This document shows positions 24,852 to 35,211 of a stretch of DNA of 44,160 nucleotides, in pieces. This DNA is from JBQTKD01 sp052389435 (GTDB lineage Bacteria; Actinomycetota; Actinomycetes; Sporichthyales; Sporichthyaceae): the NCBI GenBank assembly GCA_052389435.1, contig JBQTIB010000027.1:1-44160 (forward strand), written 5' to 3'. Each line of letters opens with the position of its first letter. Positions within the stretch are counted from its first letter, which is position 1. A model generated the notes under the pieces. It worked only from the letters and a program-made list of their open reading frames with translations. It was not told the DNA's origin and made no database searches. The translations under genes and the position numbers were made by a program.

Positions 24852-25095
24852 ATGGGCAAGCGCAACGATGCAGAGACTTCCTTTTGAGCCGATCAGCAAG
24901 CGCCGCCGGGGGTTCCCTCTAGCGAGACACAGGTCAAACGCGGCGACCGGATCGTCGGCGCGGACAGGGAACTGATCGAGAAACTCGGCGGGAACGACCC
25001 GTGCCCGTGCGGCTCCGGGCGGCGGTTTTCGCCGGTGCTGCCGACCGGGTGGCCGGTTCGACGACACCAACGGCCACTACTACGTCCGCGACTGA
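24852..25095 (+). pseudogene. Broken SEC-C motif protein gene
   Basis: ATG 24852 has GAGGAG upstream and begins MGKRNDAETSF, then meets TGA at 24885 beside a TTTT run. In the same frame, sequence resumes as VKRGDRIVGADRELIEKLGG and NDPCPCGSGRRF, the SEC-C zinc motif. Dropping one T from a second TTTT run (25026-25029) restores RRCCRPGGRFDDTNGHYYVRD and a stop at 25093-25095. The cysteines needed for zinc (CPC...CC) are therefore split between frames. Either the gene is decayed, or the sequence carries single-base errors in T runs. SEC-C domains bind zinc and sit in SecA tails and many small proteins; the role here is unknown. About 80 codons if intact. Confidence 0.65.
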
Positions 25096-25100
25096 GCGTG

Positions 25101-25151
25101 CTTCCGCGGGAACTTTGTTGAACATCGTTCTCGACAAAGTTTCCGCGGAAG
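25101..25151. repeat. 18-bp inverted repeat, 15-nt loop
   Basis: Arms at 25101-25118 and 25134-25151 are complementary except for one G-T position. It follows the SEC-C pseudogene by 5 nt. It may be the terminator of that gene, or a small palindromic element; there is no T-run on either side. The loop and arms are unusually AT-rich for this genome. Confidence 0.6.
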
Positions 25152-25194
25152 CGTCGGCCTACACGGGGCGCCGACTCGATCGCCCGAAAACGCC

Positions 25195-25222
25195 GGACGC
25201 CCCGGCGATTGCCGGGGCGTCC
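25195..25222 (-). terminator. Terminator of the ABC transporter operon
   Basis: Perfect 12-bp GC-rich arms around GATT, 17 nt past the permease stop. On the minus strand it is followed by GGCGTTTTCGG, a typical intrinsic terminator. Confidence 0.8.
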
Positions 25223-25239
25223 GAGAGAAGCCGGGAGAA

Positions 25240-26046
25240 CTACGCGTCGCGGCGGGTGAACGCCATGGCCGCGAGCAGGGCGACGCCGAGGGCCAGGCAG
25301 CCGAAGAGCAGGCCGCCGGAGGTGGCGCCGAGGGAGGCGATGCCGTAGCCGGGGCCCTCGCCGCCGGGCAGGTCCACCAGCTGCTGCCCGGCTGTGAACG
25401 GGAGCCAGTCGGCGATGGCGGCGAAGCGCTCGGAGCGGTCGTCGACCAGGTACAGGGCGACGGGCTCGGCCACGAGCGGCAGGGCCAGCAGCACCAGGGC
25501 GGCGACGGCGGTCTTACGGAAGATCCCGACCAGGCCGGCGCCGAGCAGCGCGGTGGCCAGCACCAGCAGCACGAAGCCGCCCAGGGCGCGCGGGGTTGCA
25601 CCGGCGGTGAGCATGCTCGTGGACCAGTCCTCGCGCAGCGCCAACGCGACCACCGCGTAGGACGCGAGCAGCGAGACGACCGCGAGGGCGGCGGACCAGA
25701 GCAGGATCACCAGCGCGCGGGCCGTGATCAGCACGCCGCGACGCGGCACCGCGAGCAGCGAGTCGACGGTGTGCCCGGCGCGCAGGTCGGCGCCCGCGGC
25801 GAGCACCGCGAACAGACCGGCGGCCAGGGCGACGAACGAGGCGGGGCCGACGCCGGAGGCGCCGGTGAGCAGGCTCACCACGTTCTCCGGGTCGCCCAGC
25901 GGCTTGGCGCCGGAGCGGACGTCGCGGGTCAGGGCGAGCGCGATGAGCGCGTTGACCCCGACGCCGGCGGCGAACAGCACGGCGGTGGAGCGGACCGAGC
26001 GGATGCGACGCCACTCGAAGCGCAGGCTCGTGGACAGTGCGGACAT
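25240..26046 (-). CDS. ABC-2 type transporter permease
   Basis: 268-aa polytopic membrane protein with about six hydrophobic segments: TAVLFAAGVGVNALIALAL, FVALAAGLFAVLAAGADL, ALVILLWSAALAVVSLLAS, LGGFVLLVLATALLGAGLVG, VAALVLLALPLVAEPVALYL and GLLFGCLALGVALLAAMAF. The N-terminal LRFEWRRIRSVRST amphipathic stretch is typical of ABC-2 permeases. It overlaps the ATPase gene by 1 nt (TGATG), so translation is coupled, and the two form one exporter or membrane-remodelling pump. The transported substrate is unknown. A clear terminator follows. Confidence 0.85.
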   Translation of the reverse strand: MSALSTSLRFEWRRIRSVRSTAVLFAAGVGVNALIALALTRDVRSGAKPLGDPENVVSLLTGASGVGPASFVALAAGLFAVLAAGADLRAGHTVDSLLAVPRRGVLITARALVILLWSAALAVVSLLASYAVVALALREDWSTSMLTAGATPRALGGFVLLVLATALLGAGLVGIFRKTAVAALVLLALPLVAEPVALYLVDDRSERFAAIADWLPFTAGQQLVDLPGGEGPGYGIASLGATSGGLLFGCLALGVALLAAMAFTRRDA

Positions 26047-27125
26047 CAGCGTCCCCTCCCGGCCAGGATGGCCTCGATGTCGAAGGTCTGGGTGTCGTCA
26101 CCCGCGAGCTCGGGCGTCATGTCGATCGGGCCCGTCTCTTCGTTGGCGAGGGCGGCGTGCCGGGCACGGCGCCAACGCACGGGCGGCGCCTGGTTCGGAA
26201 TGAACGAGTCGCCGTCGGTGCCGGCACCTCCCACAGCGCCGTCTGTTCGGCCCCCAAGGTCGCCGAACGGCGTTTCGAAGTCCGCGACGCCGCAGCGCAG
26301 TTCGTGCAGCACGATGCCGTTGCGGAAGGCCAGGTCCCCGACGGTGGCGCGGTCCAGGCCGGCCACGGCCAGCTGCTGGTCCTCGGCGCGCACGACGGAT
26401 GCGCCGTGGTCGGCCAGCAGGCGACGCAGGCGTTCGACGTGGGGGGTGCGGGCGAGCACGCATTCGGAGGCGGCCATGCGCGCGGTGTACGCGGCAGCCG
26501 GCTCGTCGGCTGTGATCAGGCCGTTCTCCAGCACGATCAGGTGGTCGGCCACCGCGGTGAGCTCGGCGAGGTCGGTGCCGCTGATCAGGACGGTGCGGCC
26601 CTGGGCGGCGAAGGCGCGCAGGAAGCCGCGCAGCCACCGGGAGGCGGCGGAGTCGAGGTCGCGGGTCGGCTCGTCGAGAATGAGGACGGCCGGGTCGCCG
26701 AGCAGGGCGGTCGCCAGCGCGAGGCGGGCGCGCATGCCCGCGGAGTAGGTGCGGATCCGCCGGCGGGACACGGCGGTCAGGCCGACCCATTCCAGGACCT
26801 CGTCGACCCGCTCGCGGCCCACGCCCGCGGCCCCGGCCATCATGAACAGGTGTGCCTCGGCGCGCCGGCCGGGGTGGAACTCGCTGCCGTCGGCGACGAC
26901 GCCGACCTCGCGAAGCGGGTTGCGCAGGCGCCGGTACTCCAGGCCGTTGAACGTCGTGCGACCGGCGCCCGAGTCCAGACCGAGCATGAGCCGGATGGCG
27001 GTGGACTTGCCCGCGCCGGGGGCGCCGAGCAGGCCGGTGACCGCGCCGGGTCGTACGTCGAAGGACAGGCCGTCGACGGCCAGCTCCGACCCACGACGCT
27101 TGCTGAGATTTCTTGCCTCGATCAT
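26046..27125 (-). CDS. ABC transporter ATP-binding protein with degenerate loops
   Basis: 359 aa. Residues 1-about 215 are an ABC ATPase domain: Walker A GAPGAGKST (34-42), Walker B LILDEPTRDLD. Three normally conserved elements differ: the signature is YSAGMRARLALA rather than LSGGQ, the Q-loop position reads VGVVADGSEF without a glutamine, and the switch region is LISGTDLAEL, with no histidine. ATP hydrolysis may be weak or regulated; such changes also occur in other ABC-2 exporters of the CcmA type. Residues about 225-359 form an extra C-terminal region with helical ERLRRLLADHGASVVRAEDQQ and an acidic Gly-rich tail ending in EAILAGRGR. Start ATG 27125; pairs with the permease. Confidence 0.85.
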   Translation of the reverse strand: MIEARNLSKRRGSELAVDGLSFDVRPGAVTGLLGAPGAGKSTAIRLMLGLDSGAGRTTFNGLEYRRLRNPLREVGVVADGSEFHPGRRAEAHLFMMAGAAGVGRERVDEVLEWVGLTAVSRRRIRTYSAGMRARLALATALLGDPAVLILDEPTRDLDSAASRWLRGFLRAFAAQGRTVLISGTDLAELTAVADHLIVLENGLITADEPAAAYTARMAASECVLARTPHVERLRRLLADHGASVVRAEDQQLAVAGLDRATVGDLAFRNGIVLHELRCGVADFETPFGDLGGRTDGAVGGAGTDGDSFIPNQAPPVRWRRARHAALANEETGPIDMTPELAGDDTQTFDIEAILAGRGR

Positions 27126-27180
27126 TGAGCGCGGCCACCCCTCTTGACGGACGTGCGACGGGAGCGCTGTCTGCGACTGA

Positions 27181-27196
27181 AGTTACTCATGTGACT
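27181..27196. promoter_or_regulatory. Possible operator in the ABC/oxoprolinase divergent region
   Basis: AGTTAC-TCAT-GTGACT is an imperfect palindrome with 6-bp arms and one mismatch, 40 nt upstream of the oxoprolinase ATG and 55 nt from the ABC ATPase start. The region is AT-richer than its surroundings. Weak evidence. Confidence 0.25.
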
Positions 27197-27236
27197 AAAC
27201 GAATCTGTGGAGGCACGCGGGACCAATGGGGACTGG

Positions 27237-30875
<3,639 letters not shown>

Positions 30876-30886
30876 CGCCCGCGCCG

Positions 30887-30903
30887 TAGACCACGCCGGT
30901 CTA
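30887..30903. terminator. Small hairpin after oxoprolinase
   Basis: TAGACC and GGTCTA arms around a 5-nt loop, 12 nt past the oxoprolinase stop. Weak; AACTTGG follows. It may be a terminator or chance. Confidence 0.3.
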
Positions 30904-31048
30904 ACTTGGTGCGTCGGCAGCGCGCACAGGCCCCAACGACGTGGACCCGCGACGCGCCCACATCGTCGGTTCGACCGAACAGGTGTGACCCGGCCGCTCG
31001 ATGGGTACAGCCCTTCGAGCCCACCGCACAGTCCATCGGGAGTACCTC

Positions 31049-31489
31049 ATGCGCCTCCGTCACGGCGTCGCAGCCCTCGTCGTCGTCTTCATGCTCGCCA
31101 CCGGCGCCGGTGCCGCCGGCCTGCTCGGCGGCGACGACGGTCCCGGCGGGTCTGCAGTCGAGTTCCGCCCGGGCTCCGAGCAGGCCGAGGCGGCCGCCAC
31201 CCCGGCGACGAAGAAGAAGGCCGAGCCCAAGGGCGAGTTCACCACCGAGGCCGTCAAGGAGAAGGACGGCCGGATCACCCTGTCCGGCCGGGCCGAGGGC
31301 GTGAAGCCCGGCAGCCGGCTGACCGTGCAGCGCAAGGAGGGCTCCGGCTGGAGCGACTTCCCCGCCGGCACCAACGTCGACGACGACGGCTCCTACTCGC
31401 TGTGGATCAAGACCAGCCGCTCGGGTTCCTACCGCGTCAAGGACGAGGAGTCCGGCGCGGCCTCCAAGCCGGTCAACGTCCGGGTGTAG
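31049..31489 (+). CDS. Small secreted protein of unknown function
   Basis: 146 aa, ATG 31049 with GGGAG about 8 nt upstream; an earlier in-frame ATG at 31001 would add 16 polar residues before the signal peptide. Signal peptide MRLRHG then VAALVVVFMLATGAGAAG. After a Pro/Lys linker (ATPATKKKAEPKGEFTTE) there is a strand-rich Ig-like or SH3-like domain: GRITLSGRAEGVKPGSRLTVQ, WSDFPAGTNVDDDGSYSLWI, GSYRVKDE. This resembles repeats that extend cell-wall or adhesive proteins, but no family is certain. It is 15 nt before dinB on the same strand; no functional link is obvious. Confidence 0.78.
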   Translation: MRLRHGVAALVVVFMLATGAGAAGLLGGDDGPGGSAVEFRPGSEQAEAAATPATKKKAEPKGEFTTEAVKEKDGRITLSGRAEGVKPGSRLTVQRKEGSGWSDFPAGTNVDDDGSYSLWIKTSRSGSYRVKDEESGAASKPVNVRV

Positions 31490-31504
31490 CCGACACTGGG
31501 GACC

Positions 31505-32788
31505 GTGAGGTCCCAGCCGAGCGTCCTGCACCTGGACCTCGACGCGTTTTTCGCCGCCGTCGAGCAGCGCGACAAGCCCTCGCTCCGCGGCAAGCCGGTG
31601 GTCGTGGGCGGGATCGGCCCCCGCGGGGTCGTGTCCACGGCCTCCTACGAGGCCCGCGTCTTCGGCGTCGGCTCGGCGATGCCGATGAGCCAGGCCCGGG
31701 CGCTGTGCCCGCACGCGGCCTTCCTCGGCGTCCGTTTCCACGCCTACCGGGCCACCAGCGAACTCGTCATGGCCCTCGTCGAGGCGATCAGCCCGGTGTA
31801 CGAACCGCTCTCCCTCGACGAGTGCTTCGTCGACCTCGCCGGAGTCGGCACGGACTGGACGGTCGAGTCGGTGACCGCGCTCGCGGCCAAGCTCAAGGCC
31901 GACGTCCACACCGCGACCGGGATGCGTGCGTCGATCGGCGCCGGCACCTCCAAGCTGATCGCCAAGATCGCCTCCGACCTCGACAAGCCCGACGGCCTGC
32001 GCGTCGTCCCGCCCGGAACCGAACGGGCCCTGCTCGACCCCATGCCGGTCAAGCGGCTCTGGAGCGTCGGACCGGCCACCGAGCAGCGCCTGCGGACCCG
32101 CGGGATCGCGACGGTCGCCGACCTGGCCGCGCAGTCGGAGGCCGACCTGGTGGAACTGCTCGGTCAGGCCCACGGGCGCCTGCTGGCGGGCCTTGCCCGC
32201 GCCGAGGACGACCGCGCGATCTCCGCCAACCGCGAGTCGAAGTCGATCTCGATCGAGGACACCTTCGAACGCGACGTCGTGGACCGCACCCTTCTGGCCG
32301 ACCTGCTCGACCGCATGGCCGGCCGCGTCGTCGCCCGGCTGCGGGCCAGCGGCCTGTCGGCGCGCACCGTGACCGTGAAGGTCCGCCATCCCGATTTCAC
32401 GACGCTGTCCCGGTCGGTCACCCTGCCCGGGCCCACCGACGACTCCCGGACGGTCGCCGCGCAGGCCCGGCGCCTGTTCGCCGGCATCGACACCACCGAC
32501 GGCATCCGCCTGCTCGGCGTCGGCGTGTCCGGTTTGGTCGACTGGACCCAGGACGACCTGTTCGCGGACGCCGAGCCGGACGTCGTCGCCGAGCCGGTGG
32601 AGTCCGACCCCGGACCCGTGCACTGGCATCCCGGACAGGACGTGGTCCACGCCGAGTACGGAGCCGGGTGGGTGTGGGGAGCGGGACTCGGGCGGGTCAC
32701 CGTGCGGTTCGAGACGCGCGACTCGCCCGCTCCGGGACCGGTTCGCACGTTCCGGACCGACGATCCTGGGCTCGCCCCTGGTGTCTGA
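31505..32788 (+). CDS. dinB: DNA polymerase IV (Y-family)
   Basis: 427-aa error-prone translesion polymerase. Palm motifs HLDLDAFFAAVEQRD and PLSLDECFVDLAG carry the catalytic acids; the finger/thumb HhH region is KRLWSVGPATEQRLRTRG; the little-finger domain includes KVRHPDFTTLSRSVTLP. A beta-clamp-binding motif, QDDLF, lies near residue 356, yet about 70 residues follow it (VVHAEYGAGWVWGAGLGRVTVRFET), forming an extra domain also seen in many actinobacterial DinB proteins. Start is GTG 31505, 15 nt after the secreted-protein gene; alternatives are not needed. No LexA-like box is visible upstream, so SOS control is not supported here. Confidence 0.95.
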   Translation: MRSQPSVLHLDLDAFFAAVEQRDKPSLRGKPVVVGGIGPRGVVSTASYEARVFGVGSAMPMSQARALCPHAAFLGVRFHAYRATSELVMALVEAISPVYEPLSLDECFVDLAGVGTDWTVESVTALAAKLKADVHTATGMRASIGAGTSKLIAKIASDLDKPDGLRVVPPGTERALLDPMPVKRLWSVGPATEQRLRTRGIATVADLAAQSEADLVELLGQAHGRLLAGLARAEDDRAISANRESKSISIEDTFERDVVDRTLLADLLDRMAGRVVARLRASGLSARTVTVKVRHPDFTTLSRSVTLPGPTDDSRTVAAQARRLFAGIDTTDGIRLLGVGVSGLVDWTQDDLFADAEPDVVAEPVESDPGPVHWHPGQDVVHAEYGAGWVWGAGLGRVTVRFETRDSPAPGPVRTFRTDDPGLAPGV

Positions 32789-32815
32789 CCAGGCGCGTTA
32801 GGGCACAATCGCCCC

Positions 32816-33508
32816 ATGCGCATTCTGGTTGTCGACGACGATCGGGCGGTGCGCGAGTCGCTGCGGCGGTCGCTGACCTTCAACGGCTACGAGGTGGATC
32901 TCGCCTCCGACGGAGCCGCGGCACTCGGGCAGATCACCGCACAGCGCCCCGACGCGCTGATTCTCGACGTGATGATGCCGCGCATGGGGGGCCTCGAGGC
33001 CTGCCGCGCGCTGCGCGCCACGGGAGACGACGTCCCCATCCTCGTGCTGACCGCCCGGGACACCGTCGCGGACCGCGTCGCCGGTCTCGACGCCGGCGCC
33101 GACGACTACCTCCCCAAGCCCTTCGCGCTCGAGGAGTTGCTGGCCAGGCTGCGGGCGCTGCTGCGCCGCTCCAGCCACGAGGCCGAGGACGACCTCGACA
33201 CCGGCGTGCTCTCCTTCGGAGACCTCTCGATGAACACCGCGACCCGCGAGGTACGCCGCGGCGAGCACGACGTGAAGCTCACCCGCACCGAGTTCACCCT
33301 GCTCGAGCTCTTTCTGCGCCACCCGCGTCAGGTCCTCAGCCGGGAACGGATCCTGGAGGAGGTGTGGGGTTTCGACTTCCCCACCACCGCGAACTCCCTC
33401 GAGGTCTACGTCGGCTACCTGCGGCGCAAGACCGAAGCCGAGGGCGGGCCGCGGCTCGTCCACACGGTGCGTGGCGTCGGCTACGTACTGCGCGAGACCC
33501 CTCCGTGA
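32816..33508 (+). CDS. mprA: OmpR-type response regulator, MprA-like
   Basis: 230 aa. Receiver domain residues 1-about 118, with acidic pocket Asp7/Asp8, phosphoacceptor Asp51 in LILDVMMPRMGG and Lys in YLPKPF. Winged-helix domain about 130-228, with LTRTEFTLLELFLRHPRQVLSRE and TNxxEVYVGYLRRK-type recognition helix followed by HTVRGVGYVLRE. It lies directly upstream of a MprB-like kinase and an HtrA-like protease, the same gene order as mprA-mprB-pepD in mycobacteria, where the system responds to envelope stress. ATG 32816 lacks a Shine-Dalgarno sequence; CACAAT 6 nt upstream could be a leaderless -10. The symbol is by similarity and synteny. Confidence 0.88.
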   Translation: MRILVVDDDRAVRESLRRSLTFNGYEVDLASDGAAALGQITAQRPDALILDVMMPRMGGLEACRALRATGDDVPILVLTARDTVADRVAGLDAGADDYLPKPFALEELLARLRALLRRSSHEAEDDLDTGVLSFGDLSMNTATREVRRGEHDVKLTRTEFTLLELFLRHPRQVLSRERILEEVWGFDFPTTANSLEVYVGYLRRKTEAEGGPRLVHTVRGVGYVLRETPP

Positions 33509-33512
33509 CGCC

Positions 33513-35177
33513 TTGAGCACCCCGCCCTCCGGCGGCGGGGTTCGGCTTCCCCCGGGCTGGCTGCAGCGGCCCGAGCCCAACACCAGCGTGCGTATCGCGG
33601 GCACCGCGCCGCGGGTGGTGCAGCGGAGCAAGTCCCAGGCCAGCCCCCTGTGGGACTCCCTCGTCCGGGACGCCCAACCCGCCGACCTGCGCGAGATCGC
33701 CGCGCTCACCCCCGGGCCGTCCGCAGCCGACCGCATCCCGGTCAAGGTGGCCGAGCGGGCGGCGTTGGCGAAACTGGTCAGCGCCTGGTTCGCCACGCTG
33801 ACCCTCAAGGTCCGAGTCGGCGCCCTCGTTGCGCTGGTCGTCGGCGCCACCATCGCCATCACCTCGCTGGCCGCCTTCTTCACGATCAGCGCGCAGGTCG
33901 AAGCCTCCTTCGAAAAGGGCGTCATCAACCGCACCCAGGCCCTGGTGCTTACCCCCAGGGAGAACTTCGTCGCCCTGGTCCAAAACTCCAAGGGCATCTT
34001 CGGCGCCGCCGACATCCGCATGGCGATCGTCTACGCGGACGCCACCCCGCTGTCCTCCGGCCCGGAGGACACCCCGCCCTTCGGCGCACCCGAGGTCGAC
34101 GTTGCCCGGCGCGCCGGGCAACCGGGAGCGGACGGCTCCGTGCGCAGGGCGACGCGCGACGGCCAGGAGTACGTGGTCGTCGCGCTGCCGAAGGTGCAGG
34201 AGAACGACCTCAAGTCCGCCTTCGTCCTGGCGCAGTCGACCGCCGACACCGAGCGCACCCTGCGCTCGCTCGGAACCGCCCTGCTGATCATCGGCATCGC
34301 GGGCGTCGCCCTGGCCACCTACGCCGGCGTGCTCGTCGCCCGGCAGGGCCTGCGGCCCGTCGGACGTCTCACCGCCGCGGCGGAGGAGGTCGCGCGCACC
34401 GGCGAACTGCGTCCGATCAAGGTGCACGGCGACGACGAACTCGCCCGCCTCGGCAAGGCCTTCAACTCGATGCTGTCCACCGTCGAGAAGTCCCGCGAGC
34501 GGCAGCGCCGGCTCGTCGCGGACGCCGGGCACGAACTGCGCACGCCGCTGACCAGCCTGCGGACCAACCTGGACCTGCTCAAACAGGCCGAGGGCACCGG
34601 GCTGAGGCTGTCGCTGCAGGACCGCTCCGAACTGCTCGAGGACGTCCGAGCGCAGGTCGAGGAGCTCACCGTCCTGGTCAGCGACCTCGTCGAGCTGGCG
34701 CGGGACGACGTCGAAAAGCACGAGGGCAGCCCGGTCGACATGGCCGAGGTCGTCTCCGCCGCCGTCGAACGGGCCCGCAGGCGCGCGCCGGAGGTCACCT
34801 TCGACGTCCGGACGCGGCCCTGGACGGTGTTCGGCGACGCGCGCGCCCTGGAGCGGGCGGTGCTGAACCTGCTCGACAACGCCGGGAAGTACAGCCCCGC
34901 CGGCGCCACCGTCACCGTGCGTCTGTCCGACGGCGTCGTGAGCGTGGCCGACGAGGGCCCCGGCATCGCCGAGGCGGACCTTCCCTTCGTGTTCGAGCGT
35001 TTCTACCGGGCCGAGGACTCCCGGGACATGCCCGGCTCCGGACTGGGGCTGGCCATCGTCCGGCAGGCCGCGGAACGGCACGGCGGGACGGTCACCGCGG
35101 ACCGCGCCCCGCAGGGCGGTGCGCTCATGCGCATGCGGCTGCCCCATTCCTCCTCGGTCACTCACACGACCCACTAA
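33513..35177 (+). CDS. mprB: Sensor histidine kinase, MprB-like, long N-terminus
   Basis: 554-aa membrane kinase. The start is uncertain: TTG 33513, 4 nt after the regulator stop, is the least overlapping option, but no clear ribosome binding site is seen. Residues 1-about 105 precede TM1 (VGALVALVVGATIAITSLAAF), an unusually long cytoplasmic extension. An extracytoplasmic sensor of about 120 residues leads to TM2 (ALLIIGIAGVALATYAGVLVA), HAMP, phospho-His340 in DAGHELRTPLTSLR, N-box NLLDNAGKYSP, G1 DEGPGI and G2 GSGLGLAI. It is probably co-transcribed with the regulator upstream and the HtrA protease 34 nt downstream. Mycobacterial MprB is controlled by DnaK and envelope stress; the same is inferred, not shown. 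Confidence 0.85.
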   Translation: MSTPPSGGGVRLPPGWLQRPEPNTSVRIAGTAPRVVQRSKSQASPLWDSLVRDAQPADLREIAALTPGPSAADRIPVKVAERAALAKLVSAWFATLTLKVRVGALVALVVGATIAITSLAAFFTISAQVEASFEKGVINRTQALVLTPRENFVALVQNSKGIFGAADIRMAIVYADATPLSSGPEDTPPFGAPEVDVARRAGQPGADGSVRRATRDGQEYVVVALPKVQENDLKSAFVLAQSTADTERTLRSLGTALLIIGIAGVALATYAGVLVARQGLRPVGRLTAAAEEVARTGELRPIKVHGDDELARLGKAFNSMLSTVEKSRERQRRLVADAGHELRTPLTSLRTNLDLLKQAEGTGLRLSLQDRSELLEDVRAQVEELTVLVSDLVELARDDVEKHEGSPVDMAEVVSAAVERARRRAPEVTFDVRTRPWTVFGDARALERAVLNLLDNAGKYSPAGATVTVRLSDGVVSVADEGPGIAEADLPFVFERFYRAEDSRDMPGSGLGLAIVRQAAERHGGTVTADRAPQGGALMRMRLPHSSSVTHTTH

Positions 35178-35211
35178 GCGGGTTCATAGACAACCTGGGC
35201 AGGATGGGGTC

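Noticed and set aside
31490..31504. Possible LexA/SOS box upstream of dinB
   Set aside because: Only 15 nt separate dinB from the previous gene, and no GAAC-N4-GTTC-type site was seen there.
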